Source: Nocardioides iriomotensis (GTDB lineage: Bacteria; Actinomycetota; Actinomycetes; Propionibacteriales; Nocardioidaceae). From it: a stretch of 64,000 bases of DNA. The DNA lies in NCBI RefSeq assembly GCF_004168035.1, contig NZ_SDPU01000027.1, positions 1 to 64,000 of the forward strand, in the 5' to 3' direction. The notes below the pieces were generated by a model. It was not told the origin of the DNA, did no database searches, and saw only the letters and a program-made list of their open reading frames with translations. Below, in pieces: positions 40,752-50,424 of the stretch. Both the position numbers and the translations under genes were made by a program. Each line of letters begins with the position of its first letter. Within the stretch, counting starts at the first letter, position 1.

Positions 40752-42887
40752 GTGACAGCACCCAGCCCCGACCTCGTCGAGCTCGCGCACGCCTACGGCG
40801 TCGCCACGGACTACTACGACTGGAAGGGCCGTCACGTCCGGGTCGACGACGGCACCGTCCGCGACGTGCTCGGGGCCATGGGCGTCGACGCCGCCGACCC
40901 GAAGGCCGCGCTGCACCGCCGCTGGGAGGAGCCGTGGCGCCGGATGCTGCCGGCCTGCGTCGTGTCCACCCAGGGCGACGGCCGCTGGTTCTGGGTGCAC
41001 GTGCCCGACGGCGCGCCCGTGCAGGTGTGGATCGACCTCGAGCAGGGCGGTCGCCGCCACGACGTCGCGCAGCAGGCGCACTGGGTGCCGTCACGCGAGG
41101 TCGACGGCGCGTACGTCGGCGAGGCGACGTTCGCGGTGCCGACCGACCTGCCGCTCGGCTACCACACGCTGCGGGCCCGCTCCGGCGACGTCGAGTCCGC
41201 CGCTCCCCTGATCGTCACGCCCGGCTGGCTCGGCCTGCCCGACCGGCTCGCGCGGCGGCACTCCTGGGGGTTCGCCGCGCAGCTCTACAGCGTCCGGTCC
41301 CGCGAGTCGTGGGGCGTCGGCGACCTCGCCGACCTCGCCGACCTCGGCGTCTGGTCCGCGGGGCTCGGCGCCGACTACCTGCTGGTCAACCCGCTGCACG
41401 CCGCGGAGCCGGCGGCGCCGATGGAGCCGTCGCCGTACCTCCCGAGCTCGCGGCGGTTCTTCAACCCGCTCTACCTGCGGGTCGAGCGCGTCCCGGAGTA
41501 CGCCGACCTCGACACGGCCCGGCGGCGGCGGGTGGACACGCTCGCGGCGGAGGTGCACGCGGCGCTCGACGACGCCGACGTGATCGACCGCGACACCGCG
41601 TGGACCGCCAAGCGCGAGGCGCTGCGCATCGTGCACGCCGTCCCGCGCACGGCCGGTCGCGAGCTCGACCTGGCCGCGTTCCGGCGCCGCGAGGGCGAGG
41701 CGCTGCGGCACTTCGCCACCTGGAGCGTGATCGGGCAGGAGCACGGGCTCGACTACCGCGACTGGCCCGCCTCGCTCCAGGACGTGCACTCCCCGGAGGT
41801 CGCGGCGTTCGCCGAGGCGCACGAGGACGAGGTCCGGTTCGTCGAGTGGCTGCAGTGGGTGCTCGACGAGCAGCTCCAGTCGGCCCAGGCGAAGGCCGTG
41901 TCGGCCGGCATGGCGCTGGGCACCATGCACGACCTCGCGGTCGGCGTGCACTGCGGCGGCGCGGACGCGTGGCGGCTGCGCTCGACGTACGCCCGCGGCA
42001 TCACCGTCGGCGCTCCCCCGGACCCGTTCAACCAGCAGGGCCAGGAGTGGGGCCAGCCGCCGTGGCAGCCGCCCGCGCTGGAGGCGCTCGGCTACGCGCC
42101 GTTCCGGGACATGATCCGCGCCGTGCTGCGGCACGCCGGTGGCGTACGGGTCGACCACATCATCGGCCTGTTCCGGCTGTGGTGGGTGCCCGAGGGCCGC
42201 ACCCCCGACCAGGGCACCTACGTCCGCTACGACCACGAGGCGATGATCGGCGTGCTCGCGCTCGAGGCGGCCCGCGCCGGCGCCGTGGTCGTGGGCGAGG
42301 ACCTCGGCGTCGTCGAGCCGTCCGCGCGCGACTACCTCAGGGCGCGCGGCATCCTCGGCACCTCGATCCTGTGGTTCGAGGGCGACGACGACGGCGGCCC
42401 CCTCCCGGCCGAGCGCTGGCGCGAGCTGTGCCTGGCCTCGGTGACGACCCACGACCTGCCGCCGACGGCCGGCTTCCTCGCCGGCGACCACGTGCGGCTG
42501 CGCGACCGGCTGGGCCTGCTCACCCGGCCGCTGGCCGAGGAGGTGGCCGCCGACGACGCCGAGCGCGAGGCCTGGCTCGGCGAGGTGCGCTCGCGCGGGC
42601 TGCTCCCCGAGGGCGCGGACGTCGAGGAGACCGTGCTGGCGCTGCACCGCTACCTGCGGCTCACCCCGTCGCGGCTGCGCTGCGTCGCGCTGACCGACGC
42701 CGTCGGCGACCGCCGGACGCAGAACCAGCCGGGCACCATCGACGAGTACCCCAACTGGCGGGTGCCGCTGTCGGGCCCCGACGAGAAGCCGCTGCTGCTC
42801 GAGGACGTGCTGTCCTCGTCACGGGCGGCCGCGCTCGCCGATGCGGTCGCGGACGAGGACGTGGCTCAGCCCAGCGCGCCGTCGTAG
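40752..42887 (+). CDS. malQ: 4-alpha-glucanotransferase (amylomaltase)
   Basis: This 711-residue GH77 enzyme moves alpha-1,4-glucan chains in maltodextrin and glycogen metabolism. The nucleophile Asp lies in VRVDHIIGLFRLWW and the general acid in VVGEDLGVV, and the C-terminal NQPGTIDEYPNW is typical. An N-terminal extension of about 150 residues, common in actinobacterial MalQ, precedes the barrel. The GTG start at 40752 is 8 nt after msrB. The 3' end overlaps the convergent phosphatase gene by 22 bp. Confidence 0.95.
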   Translation: MTAPSPDLVELAHAYGVATDYYDWKGRHVRVDDGTVRDVLGAMGVDAADPKAALHRRWEEPWRRMLPACVVSTQGDGRWFWVHVPDGAPVQVWIDLEQGGRRHDVAQQAHWVPSREVDGAYVGEATFAVPTDLPLGYHTLRARSGDVESAAPLIVTPGWLGLPDRLARRHSWGFAAQLYSVRSRESWGVGDLADLADLGVWSAGLGADYLLVNPLHAAEPAAPMEPSPYLPSSRRFFNPLYLRVERVPEYADLDTARRRRVDTLAAEVHAALDDADVIDRDTAWTAKREALRIVHAVPRTAGRELDLAAFRRREGEALRHFATWSVIGQEHGLDYRDWPASLQDVHSPEVAAFAEAHEDEVRFVEWLQWVLDEQLQSAQAKAVSAGMALGTMHDLAVGVHCGGADAWRLRSTYARGITVGAPPDPFNQQGQEWGQPPWQPPALEALGYAPFRDMIRAVLRHAGGVRVDHIIGLFRLWWVPEGRTPDQGTYVRYDHEAMIGVLALEAARAGAVVVGEDLGVVEPSARDYLRARGILGTSILWFEGDDDGGPLPAERWRELCLASVTTHDLPPTAGFLAGDHVRLRDRLGLLTRPLAEEVAADDAEREAWLGEVRSRGLLPEGADVEETVLALHRYLRLTPSRLRCVALTDAVGDRRTQNQPGTIDEYPNWRVPLSGPDEKPLLLEDVLSSSRAAALADAVADEDVAQPSAPS

Positions 42888-43423
42888 TCGGGCAGGTCGA
42901 ACGCCCGCTCGTAGTTGCGCCGGCCGGCGAAGTCGGTGTCGAGGTTGCCGACGTTGGCGACCAGCGTGAAGCCCAGGTCGACCCACTGCTGCCGGCAGCG
43001 CACCTTGCCGTGCACGAGACCCTCGCCGGCCCGGCGCAGGCAGACCCCGCCGACGGTGTAGCCGGCGTTCTCCAGCATCCGCCGGGCGTACGCCGCGCGG
43101 CCGGCGCCGGCCTTGCGGCCGCTGCTGAACACGAGCGTGACGCCCTGGGCGCGGGCGTGCTCGGTGAACCGCAGCACCCGCTTCACGGGCGCGCCGCGGT
43201 CGTAGTAGGTCGCCAGCGACGTGTTGTCGATGTCGAGGTTGATCGCGAGCCGGGCGCCGTCACCGGCCTGCGCGACCCGGTCGTCGACGTACGCCCACGA
43301 CCCCTGCATCACGGTGTCGACGTCGGCCAGCCAGGTGGCCTTCGACGGCGGCTCCGCCGCGTGGGCGGGCGCAGCCGGGACCAGCAGGACCGCGGCGAGC
43401 AGCCCGAGCAGCGCGCGGCGCAT
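42866..43423 (-). CDS. secreted class-B-like acid phosphatase (HAD superfamily)
   Basis: This 185-residue exported phosphatase has a signal peptide (about 1-22, cleavage near AHAAE). The HAD motif I reads INLDIDNTSLATYY (Asp-x-Asp-x-Thr), typical of the acid phosphatase/lipoprotein group; motif II is VFSSGRK, and a late motif IV-like DFAGRR follows. The substrate is unknown. Its ATG overlaps the hemQ stop by one base, so it is the last gene of the hemG/hemQ operon, although a haem role is not evident. Confidence 0.88.
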   Translation of the reverse strand: MRRALLGLLAAVLLVPAAPAHAAEPPSKATWLADVDTVMQGSWAYVDDRVAQAGDGARLAINLDIDNTSLATYYDRGAPVKRVLRFTEHARAQGVTLVFSSGRKAGAGRAAYARRMLENAGYTVGGVCLRRAGEGLVHGKVRCRQQWVDLGFTLVANVGNLDTDFAGRRNYERAFDLPDYDGALG

Positions 43424-44148
43424 CAGGGCAGCTCCATGACGAGCTCGGTAGGCGTGCGGCGGCGTCCGGTGTAGAACGGCACCTCCTCGCGCACGTGGCG
43501 GCGCGTCTCGGACCCGCGCAGGTGGCGCATCAGGTCGACGATGCGGTGCAGCTCGTCGGCCTCGAAGGCCAGCAGCCACTCGTAGTCCCCGAGCGCGAAC
43601 GACGCCACGGTGTTGGCCCGGACGTCGGGGTAGTCACGCGCCATCTGGCCGTGCTCGGCGAGCAGCCGCCGCCGCTCGGAGTCCTCGAGGAGGTACCACT
43701 CGTAGGACCGCACGAACGGGTAGACGCAGACGTAGGACCGTGGCTCCTCGTCGGCCAGGAACGCCGGGATGTGGCTCTTGTTGAACTCCGCCGGACGGTG
43801 CAGCGCCATCTGCGACCACACCGGGTCGAACCGCGCGCCGAACGCCGTGCGACGGAAGCGGTGGTAGGCGTCCTGCAGCTGGTCGGAGGACTCCGCGTGC
43901 CACCAGACCATCAGGTCGGCGTCGGCGCGCAGGCCGGCGACGTCGTACAGGCCACGGATCCGGACGTCCTCGGCCGCCAGCGTCTCGACCAGCTTCTCGA
44001 GCTCGTTGGCCTCGGCCGCGCGGTCGGCGTCGCCGAGGACGTCGCGCAGCTTGAAGACCGACCACATGGTGTAGCGGATCGTGGCGTTGAGGTCCTTCGC
44101 CACCTTGCCCTGCTGCGGTCGCTTCGCGGTCTCGGTCATGGTGCTCAT
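43423..44148 (-). CDS. hemQ: coproheme decarboxylase HemQ
   Basis: This 241-residue chlorite-dismutase-fold enzyme decarboxylates coproheme to haem b, the last step of the actinobacterial coproporphyrin-dependent pathway. The catalytic Tyr lies in [13 protein letters not shown] near residue 147, followed by the haem-ligand region [13 protein letters not shown]. The N-terminal extension is short and basic. The ATG overlaps the hemG stop (ATGA), so the two enzymes are made together. HemH is not in this window. Confidence 0.93.
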   Translation of the reverse strand: MSTMTETAKRPQQGKVAKDLNATIRYTMWSVFKLRDVLGDADRAAEANELEKLVETLAAEDVRIRGLYDVAGLRADADLMVWWHAESSDQLQDAYHRFRRTAFGARFDPVWSQMALHRPAEFNKSHIPAFLADEEPRSYVCVYPFVRSYEWYLLEDSERRRLLAEHGQMARDYPDVRANTVASFALGDYEWLLAFEADELHRIVDLMRHLRGSETRRHVREEVPFYTGRRRTPTELVMELP

Positions 44149-45590
44149 TCTCCCTCGGGGGTGAGTGCGTCGAGGACCTGGGTCGCGGCGAGCTCGGCCG
44201 ACGCGATGCAGGCGGGGATGCCGAGCCCGTCGTAGGCCGCGCCGCAGACGGCGAGCCCCGGGACCGCGGCGACGGCGGCGCGGACGGCCCGCACGCGGTC
44301 GAGGTGGCCGACGGCGTACTGCGGCAGCCCGCCGCCCCAGCGCTGGACGTGGGCGTCGACCGGCCGGGCGGTGAGCCCGACGGCGTCGCGCAGGTCGGCG
44401 AGGGCGGCGGCGACGAGCTCGGCGTCGTCGACCTGGAGCGCCTGCTCCTCGCGGTGCCGGCCGATCGAGGTGCGCAGGGCGAGCAGGCCGCCGGTGTCGG
44501 TGCCGGCGTCCGCGCCGGCGTCGCGGACCCAGTCCCACTTGGCGAAGGAATAGGTCGCCGCCTTGATCGTGCGGCCGTCGACCGGTGGCACGAGGAAGCC
44601 GGAGCCCTGCGTGGACGGCAGGTCGGCCGCGCGGACAACGAGCGTGATGACGGCCATCGAGGCGTACTCGATCCGGCCCAGCTCGAGCGCGGCGTCGGGG
44701 ACGACGTCGGACAGCAGCCGCGCGGTGGGCCGGGCCGGGGTCGCCAGCACGACCGCGTCGGCGTGCACGACCTCGGGGTCGCGGGTGGAACCGACGACGA
44801 GGTTCCAGCCGCCGTCGCCGGCGCGGGCGAGGTCACGGACGGTCGCGTCGGTCCGGACGGTCGCGCCGCTCGCCGTCGCCACGGCCTCGGGCAGCCGGCC
44901 GACGCCGCCGCGGATCCCCGCGAACACGGGAACGTCGGACGTGGGGCCCGCGGAGGCGGCGGCCGCCGCCCTCATCAGCGAGCGGTCGCGGTCGAGGAGC
45001 GCCACGACCTGCGGCACCGCGGCCCGCGCGGAGAGCTCGCGGGCGTGCCCGGCGTAGACGCCGCCGAGCAGCGGCTCGACCAGCCGGTCGACGACCTCGC
45101 GGCCGAACCGTTCCTCGACGAGCGCGCCGACGCTGACGTCCTGGTCGGGCTCGAGCCGGGTCGCCGGCAGCACACCGTCGAGCGCCACCCGGGCGAGTCC
45201 GGCCTTCGACAGCACGCCGCTCTCGGCCAGCGCCTTGGTGTCGAGGGGGACGCCCATCATCGTGCGCGGCATCGGCTGCAGCCGGCCGCGGGACCAGAGG
45301 TTGGCCTGGGTCGTCGCCGGGTGCACGAGGTCCGGCGCGAGCCCGGCCTCGCGGGCCAGCGCGACGGCTTCCGGCCGGCGGTTGAGCATCGCCTCGGCGC
45401 CGACGTCCACGCTGATCCCGCCGACCTCCGCGACAGTCAGCTTGCCGCCGATCCGAGGGGCCGCCTCCAGCACCGTGACGGCGACGTCGGGACGCGCCCG
45501 CCGTACCGCCATGGCGGCGGCGAGCCCCGCGATGCCGCCGCCCACGACGGCGACGTGCGGCGGCCGGGGTGCGGGACGTGCGGGGCTCAC
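44145..45590 (-). CDS. cgoX: coproporphyrinogen III oxidase / protoporphyrinogen oxidase HemG-type (CgoX)
   Basis: This FAD enzyme of about 481 residues oxidises coproporphyrinogen III to coproporphyrin III. The N-terminal dinucleotide fold is [14 protein letters not shown] followed by [13 protein letters not shown], and the C-terminus carries [15 protein letters not shown], typical of HemY. Given hemQ next to it, the coproporphyrin route is the likely one. I use GTG at 45588-45590 because no SD site favours the in-frame TTG 18 bases upstream. The divergent lipoprotein gene starts 79 bp away. Confidence 0.92.
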   Translation of the reverse strand: MSPARPAPRPPHVAVVGGGIAGLAAAMAVRRARPDVAVTVLEAAPRIGGKLTVAEVGGISVDVGAEAMLNRRPEAVALAREAGLAPDLVHPATTQANLWSRGRLQPMPRTMMGVPLDTKALAESGVLSKAGLARVALDGVLPATRLEPDQDVSVGALVEERFGREVVDRLVEPLLGGVYAGHARELSARAAVPQVVALLDRDRSLMRAAAAASAGPTSDVPVFAGIRGGVGRLPEAVATASGATVRTDATVRDLARAGDGGWNLVVGSTRDPEVVHADAVVLATPARPTARLLSDVVPDAALELGRIEYASMAVITLVVRAADLPSTQGSGFLVPPVDGRTIKAATYSFAKWDWVRDAGADAGTDTGGLLALRTSIGRHREEQALQVDDAELVAAALADLRDAVGLTARPVDAHVQRWGGGLPQYAVGHLDRVRAVRAAVAAVPGLAVCGAAYDGLGIPACIASAELAATQVLDALTPEGE

Positions 45591-45669
45591 AACGTCACAG
45601 ATTGGCAAAGGTTCGGGGCCGGACCAAGCGGAACCGGAACCCCCGCCGCATGGGGTGCGTCACAGCGCC

Positions 45670-46638
45670 ATGACGACACCGACCCGGGCTCTCGCGGCGA
45701 CCGTGCTCGCGGCCCTCGCCCTCACCCTCACGGCCTGCGGCAGCGGCTCGGACAGCGAGTCGGTGGGCGCCTCCGCCGACGCCCCGCGCGCCGCCTCGGG
45801 AGGCGCCGCCGTACCGGAGCAGGCTCCCGGCCTGCAGGGCGACGGCGCGGCCGGCCGCGACGCGGGTGCCACCGACTCCGGCGGCACGGGTGTCACCGGC
45901 GTCAACCGGACCGTCGTTGCGGTGCGGTCGGTCATCCGGACCGGCAACGTCGCGGTGACCAACAAGGACGTGGTCGCGGCTCGGACCGACCTGGCGGACG
46001 TGGTCGCCCGGTTCGGCGGCGCGATCGACAGCGAGCAGACGCAGAGCAACAGCAAGGGGCGGATCGTGAGCTCGACCGTCACCGTGCGGGTGCCGGTCGA
46101 CCGGTTCGACGAGGCGATGACGGCGCTGGGCGGGCTCGGCAAGGTGCGGCGCGCGGACTCCTCGTCGAAGGACGTCACCTCCGAGGTCATCGACGTCGAC
46201 GAGCGCGTGCAGACGCTGGCCCAGAGCCTCGACAGGCTGCAGAAGTTCCAGGACCAGGCGACCTCGATCGACGACCTGATCCGCTACGAGAACGAGATCA
46301 CCCGGCGCGAGGCGGAGCTGCAGTCCATGCGCAGCCAGCAGGCGTACCTGCGCGACCAGACCGCGATGTCCACGATCACCGTGTCGATCTCGCTCCCGCC
46401 GAAGCAGCCGGTGCCGCCGAAGGAGGACTCGCTCGACGACGCCGGGTTCCTCATCGGGCTGAAGAGCGGCTGGACCGCGCTGCGCAGCGCGGTGGTCGTC
46501 GTGCTCACCATCGTCGGGGCGCTGCTGCCGTTCGCCGTGGTGCTCCTGCTCGTCGGCGTCCCGACCTGGCTCCTGGTCCGCCGGATGGTGGTGCGCGGCA
46601 AGCCCGCTCCCCCGGCCGCGACGACACCGACCGAGTGA
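45670..46638 (+). CDS. DUF4349 lipoprotein
   Basis: This 322-residue protein has a lipobox LTLTAC (Cys at about residue 23), a Gly/Ala/Asp-rich linker, and a DUF4349 domain (about 75-250). Its VPVDRFDEAMTALGGLGKV block and a coiled-coil (DERVQTLAQSLDRLQKFQ, about 175-220) are visible. A C-terminal membrane helix (about 268-292) is followed by RRMVVRGK, so the protein may span the envelope. The ATG at 45670 is in frame with a GTG five codons before. The role is unknown. Confidence 0.85.
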   Translation: MTTPTRALAATVLAALALTLTACGSGSDSESVGASADAPRAASGGAAVPEQAPGLQGDGAAGRDAGATDSGGTGVTGVNRTVVAVRSVIRTGNVAVTNKDVVAARTDLADVVARFGGAIDSEQTQSNSKGRIVSSTVTVRVPVDRFDEAMTALGGLGKVRRADSSSKDVTSEVIDVDERVQTLAQSLDRLQKFQDQATSIDDLIRYENEITRREAELQSMRSQQAYLRDQTAMSTITVSISLPPKQPVPPKEDSLDDAGFLIGLKSGWTALRSAVVVVLTIVGALLPFAVVLLLVGVPTWLLVRRMVVRGKPAPPAATTPTE

Positions 46639-46643
46639 CAGCC

Positions 46644-46673
46644 TTGACTGATATAAGCCCGCGCTAATACTAT
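46644..46673 (+). promoter_or_regulatory. promoter of the SRPBCC-ArsR operon
   Basis: TTGACT (46644-46649) and TACTAT (46668-46673) are 18 bp apart, and the -10 box ends 6 nt before ATG 46680, so the mRNA is leaderless. The AT-rich spacer with AAGC/GCGCT symmetry could bind the ArsR-like protein of the operon. Confidence 0.7.
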
Positions 46674-46679
46674 GCTGCC

Positions 46680-47339
46680 ATGACACTCGACAACCCTCTC
46701 GACCAGCTCGGCGCCGTCGACCGAGCCCTCAGCACCCGCGAGCACCTGGGGCGCACCGCCCGGGTGCTCACGGCCGAGCAGCACTACCCCACCGACGCGG
46801 ACGACCTCTGGGAGGCACTCACCACGCCCGAGCGGCTGCAGCGGTGGTTCCTGCCGCTGGAGGGCGACCTGCGCGTCGGCGGCAGCTACCAGCTCGTCGG
46901 CAACGCCGGCGGGACGATCGAGCGCTGCGACGCACCGCGGTCGTTCGCGATCACCTGGGAGTACGGCGGTGGGGTGAGCTGGGTCGAGGTCGACCTCACC
47001 CCGACCGACGGCGGGACCGACCTGGTGCTGACGCACATCGCGCACGTTGACGGGTTCGCCGAGACGTACGGGCCAGGCGCCGTCGGCGTCGGCTGGGACA
47101 TGACGCTCATGGGGCTGCACGCCCACGTGGTCTCCGGCGAGGCCAACGACCCTTCGGCGTTCGAGGCCTGGGGCACCAGTGACGAGGGCAAGGCCTACGT
47201 CACGCGCAGCAGTGAGCTGTGGGGACAGGCCGACGCGGCGGACGGCACTGATCCGGCCGTCGCCCAGGCCCGGGCTGAGCGCACGGCGGCGTTCTACCGC
47301 GGCGAGGAAGTGCCGCAGGTCCAGCCCCAGGACGGCTGA
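46680..47339 (+). CDS. SRPBCC/AHSA1-domain protein
   Basis: This 219-residue protein has a START-like cavity fold of the AHSA1 (Aha1) group. Residues about 30-155 carry the usual PERLQRWFLPLEGDLRVGGSYQ and WVEVDLTPTDGGTDLVLTHIAH blocks. A C-terminal helical extension of about 50 residues follows. SRPBCC proteins bind hydrophobic ligands. The pair of SRPBCC plus ArsR-like regulator is common in actinobacteria; the ligand is unknown. The ArsR gene starts 2 nt after its stop. Confidence 0.88.
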   Translation: MTLDNPLDQLGAVDRALSTREHLGRTARVLTAEQHYPTDADDLWEALTTPERLQRWFLPLEGDLRVGGSYQLVGNAGGTIERCDAPRSFAITWEYGGGVSWVEVDLTPTDGGTDLVLTHIAHVDGFAETYGPGAVGVGWDMTLMGLHAHVVSGEANDPSAFEAWGTSDEGKAYVTRSSELWGQADAADGTDPAVAQARAERTAAFYRGEEVPQVQPQDG

Positions 47340-47341
47340 GC

Positions 47342-47668
47342 GTGCACGCGTTCGACGTGCTCGGCGATCCGGTGCGCCGACGCATCCTCGAGCTCCTGGC
47401 CGACGGCGAGCGCTCCTCCGGCGCGGTCGTGGAGACGATCGCCGACGAGTTCGGGATCACCCAGCCGGCGGTGTCGCAGCACCTCCGGGTGCTGCGCGAG
47501 AACGGCTTCGCCCACGTCCGCCCCGAGGGGGCGAGGCGGCTCTACTCCGTCGACCCGGCCGGGATGCGCCAGGTCGACCAGTGGCTCGAGCGGTTCCGCG
47601 GCTTCTGGGAGCAGCGGCTCGACGCGCTGGGCACCGAGATCGCGCGCGGCAAGCGCGAGCGGGCATGA
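47342..47668 (+). CDS. ArsR-family regulator
   Basis: This 108-residue winged helix-turn-helix protein starts with LGDPVRRRILELLADGERS. The recognition helix is QPAVSQHLRVLRENGFA and the wing ends RRLYSVDPAG. There is no metal-binding Cys pair in helix 3, so it is a metal-independent member that may sense a ligand with its SRPBCC partner. The GTG start at 47342 follows the SRPBCC stop, and its stop overlaps the phosphotransferase start. Confidence 0.92.
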   Translation: MHAFDVLGDPVRRRILELLADGERSSGAVVETIADEFGITQPAVSQHLRVLRENGFAHVRPEGARRLYSVDPAGMRQVDQWLERFRGFWEQRLDALGTEIARGKRERA

Positions 47669-48540
47669 CCGACCTCCCGGACCTGCTGCGCCGGCACTGG
47701 GGACTTGCGGCCGTCCACCTCGAGCCCCTCGACGGCGGGATGAACTCCGAGACCTGGCTCGTCGACCACGAGGGAAACCGGTACGTCGCCAAGCGCGTGG
47801 CGCCGGCGGCGGTCGCCGACCTCGTGGCGGGCGCCGAGACCGCAGCCACGCTCGCCCGCCACGGCCTCGTCACCGGGGCGCCCGTCCCGACCACCGACGG
47901 GAGCCTCGTGCTCGACGACCACGGCCTGGCTCTGCTACTGCACGTGCCGGGTCGCGAGCTCACGGGCGCGACGGACGAGGAGCAGCGCCGGATCGCGCGA
48001 ACCCTGGCGACGGCGCACCTCGCCGGTGCCCCGGCCCCCGGACCGAGCTCGGCCACCTTCCAGGCGGAGTGGCTGACACCCGCCCGGGCCGGCGTCGCCG
48101 AGCACCCGTGGCTCGTCGCGGCGATCGACGCGGTGCGTGCGGAGACGGACGACCTCACGCTCACCTGGTCGACGCTGCACACCGACCCAGCGCCGGAGGC
48201 GTTCGTGCACGACGACGCCACCGGCGTGACCGGCCTGATCGACTGGGCGGGCGCGAAGCGCGGGCCGGTCCTCTACGACGTCGCCTCGGCGGTGATGTAC
48301 CTCGGCGGACCGGAGTCGGCGGCCGTCTTCCTGACGACGTACCAGCAGGACGGGCCGCTCGCCCCGCGCGAGATGGAGCTGCTCGACGCGTTCCGGCGCT
48401 TGCGGTGGGCGGTCCAGGGCGCGTACTTCGCGTGGCGACTCGCGACGGACGACCACACCGGCGGCGTCGAGCGGTCCGACAACGAGCGCGGACTCGACCA
48501 CGCCCGCACCGCGCTCGACTCCCTGCCCGGGTCGCCCTAG
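47665..48540 (+). CDS. aminoglycoside-phosphotransferase-family protein
   Basis: This 291-residue protein has an APH/choline-kinase fold. The N-lobe carries YVAKRVAP and a glutamate (AGAETAATL), and the catalytic loop is HTDPAPEAFVHDD, near residue 172. There the usual HGDxxxxN is HTD...FV, so the catalytic Asp is kept. The metal-binding Asp lies in GLIDWAGA. The substrate cannot be read from sequence, so an antibiotic target should not be assumed. The ATG overlaps the ArsR stop (ATGA), so it is the third gene of this operon. Confidence 0.85.
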   Translation: MTDLPDLLRRHWGLAAVHLEPLDGGMNSETWLVDHEGNRYVAKRVAPAAVADLVAGAETAATLARHGLVTGAPVPTTDGSLVLDDHGLALLLHVPGRELTGATDEEQRRIARTLATAHLAGAPAPGPSSATFQAEWLTPARAGVAEHPWLVAAIDAVRAETDDLTLTWSTLHTDPAPEAFVHDDATGVTGLIDWAGAKRGPVLYDVASAVMYLGGPESAAVFLTTYQQDGPLAPREMELLDAFRRLRWAVQGAYFAWRLATDDHTGGVERSDNERGLDHARTALDSLPGSP

Positions 48541-48600
48541 CGGACTGCGGCTCGTGCGACCCGCCGAGCGGGACGCAGGTCGGACGACTTCCCGGCCTGT

Positions 48601-48642
48601 CCCTGCACTTCCCGGGTGTTGCGTCGGCCAGGAAGTGCAGGG
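48601..48642. repeat. 12-bp-arm inverted repeat between convergent genes
   Basis: CCCTGCACTTCC and GGAAGTGCAGGG are perfect complements with an 18-nt loop. Its shape and CACTTCC/GGAAGTG core resemble the repeat at 31189-31247. It lies between the phosphotransferase and hemE genes. Confidence 0.7.
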
Positions 48643-48677
48643 GTACCACCTTCAGGTGGGACTCCGACGCGCGCCGC

Positions 48678-49736
48678 CTACCGCGCCGACGCCTCGTGCA
48701 CGTGGTCGGTGAGCCGGGCGAGCTGGTCGGGGTCGGTCGAGGGCAGCACGCCGTGGCCGAGGTTGAAGATGTGGCCGGGGGCGGCACGACCGGCGGCAAG
48801 CACCTCGTCGGCACGCGCGAGCATCACCTCGGTCGGGGCGAACACCAGCGACGGGTCGAGGTTGCCCTGGACGGCCCGGCCACCGACGCGGGCGATGCCG
48901 TCGGCGAGCGGGACGCGCCAGTCGACGCCGACGACGTCCGCGCCGGCCTCGCCCATCAGGCCGAGCAGCTCGCCGGTGCCCACACCGAAGTGGATGCGCG
49001 GCACCCCGAGCCCGCCCGCCGCGGCCAGCACCTGCGACGAGTACGGCATCACGTAGCGGCGGTAGTCGTCGGGCGACGTCGCCCCGGCCCACGAGTCGAA
49101 CAGCTGGACCGCCGAGGCGCCGGCCGCGACCTGGACCCCGAGGTACGCCGCGGAGATCGAGGCGATCTTGCGCATCAGCGCGTCCCACACGTCGGGCGCG
49201 CCGAACATCATCGCCTTGGTCTTCGCGTGCTCCTTGGACGGCCCGCCCTCGACGAGGTACGACGCCACGGTGAACGGCGCGCCGGCGAACCCGATCAGCG
49301 GCGTGCCGCCGAGCTCGCGGACGAGCGTCTGCACCGACTCGGTGATGAAGGGGACGTGGGAGGCGTCGAGGTCGGGGATCGCCTCGACGTCGGCGAGCGT
49401 CTCGACCGGCTTGGCGACCACCGGGCCGACCCCGGGGACGATGTCGAGGTCGACACCCACCGCCTTGAGCGGCAGCACGATGTCGGAGAAGAAGATCGCC
49501 GCGTCGACGCCGTACCGGCGCACCGGCTGGAGGGTGATCTCCACGACCAGCTCGGGGCGCATGCAGGAGTCGAGCATGGCCACGCCCTCGCGCACCTTGC
49601 GGTACTCCGGCAGCGAGCGTCCCGCCTGCCGCATGAACCACACGGGCGTGTGCGGCACGGACTCGCCGCGCGCGGCGCGCAGGAACGCCGAGTCCTGGAG
49701 GTCCGTCGGGTGGCCGGTCGAGGCTGGGCTGGTCAC
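48678..49736 (-). CDS. hemE: uroporphyrinogen decarboxylase
   Basis: This 352-residue enzyme converts uroporphyrinogen III to coproporphyrinogen III. The signatures are [16 protein letters not shown] near residue 31 (arginines that bind the substrate carboxylates) and [18 protein letters not shown] near residue 146. The start is GTG with a GGGAGG site in front. It stands 3 kb from the cgoX-hemQ pair, although all three belong to one pathway. Immediately divergent is the DUF3000 gene, a neighbourhood conserved in actinobacteria. Confidence 0.96.
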   Translation of the reverse strand: MTSPASTGHPTDLQDSAFLRAARGESVPHTPVWFMRQAGRSLPEYRKVREGVAMLDSCMRPELVVEITLQPVRRYGVDAAIFFSDIVLPLKAVGVDLDIVPGVGPVVAKPVETLADVEAIPDLDASHVPFITESVQTLVRELGGTPLIGFAGAPFTVASYLVEGGPSKEHAKTKAMMFGAPDVWDALMRKIASISAAYLGVQVAAGASAVQLFDSWAGATSPDDYRRYVMPYSSQVLAAAGGLGVPRIHFGVGTGELLGLMGEAGADVVGVDWRVPLADGIARVGGRAVQGNLDPSLVFAPTEVMLARADEVLAAGRAAPGHIFNLGHGVLPSTDPDQLARLTDHVHEASAR

Positions 49737-49806
49737 CCCCCGATCCTCCCAGGTGGGCCTGCGTGTCGGGCCGCCGGTCCCGGGGTGCCCGGCCTACGCT
49801 GGCTGC

Positions 49807-50424
49807 ATGGCAGCACGTCAGGAGCGTGGTGTGGACCCTACGGTTTTCCCCGAGGCCTTCCGCACCGCCGTCGCGCAGATGCGCGCCGCCCGGCTGCGGC
49901 CCGAGATCTTCTGCGAGGAGATGCCGGCGCCGCAGCGGATCGCGCCCTTCGCCTCCGCCCTGTCGGCGGACGTGACGGTCGACGGCGAGGACGTCGGCAC
50001 CGGCCGACTCGTGCTGCTGCACGACCCCGCCGGCAACGACGCCTGGGACGGCACCTTCCGGTGCGTGGCCTACGCCCGCGCCGAGATCGACCCCGAGATG
50101 GCCAACGACCCGCTGCTCGGTGAGGTCGGCTGGTCCTGGCTCAGCGAGGCGCTCGCGGCGCACCACGCCGCGTACACCGCCCCGTCCGGCACGGTCACGA
50201 AGGTCTCGTCCGAGTCGTTCGGCTCGATGTCCGACGAGGACGCCAGCGCCCAGCTCGAGATCCGCGCCTCCTGGACGCCCGCCGAGGGACCCGACGGCTC
50301 CTTCGACCTGGCTCCGCACGTGGAGGCGTGGGCCGAGCTGCTCTGCACGGCCTCCGGCCTGCCGCCCGTTCCCGAGGGTGTGACGTCGATGCCGAGCCGT
50401 CGGGGACAGCGCGGCCGCGCCTGA
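49807..50424 (+). CDS. DUF3000 protein
   Basis: This 205-residue protein matches the actinobacteria-specific DUF3000 family; the typical blocks FRTAVAQMRAARLRPEIFCEEMPAP and WDGTFRCVAYARAEID are seen. There is no signal peptide, and the C-terminus is Arg-rich. The function is unknown. The ATG is 6 nt after TACGCT (49795-49800), so the transcript is leaderless. Its stop overlaps the RNase D start by one base (TGATG), so the two are coupled. Confidence 0.88.
   Translation: MAARQERGVDPTVFPEAFRTAVAQMRAARLRPEIFCEEMPAPQRIAPFASALSADVTVDGEDVGTGRLVLLHDPAGNDAWDGTFRCVAYARAEIDPEMANDPLLGEVGWSWLSEALAAHHAAYTAPSGTVTKVSSESFGSMSDEDASAQLEIRASWTPAEGPDGSFDLAPHVEAWAELLCTASGLPPVPEGVTSMPSRRGQRGRA

Noticed and set aside
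47665-48540. Aminoglycoside resistance gene
   Set aside because: The APH fold is shared with many metabolic kinases, and the operon context (SRPBCC, ArsR) gives no resistance link.
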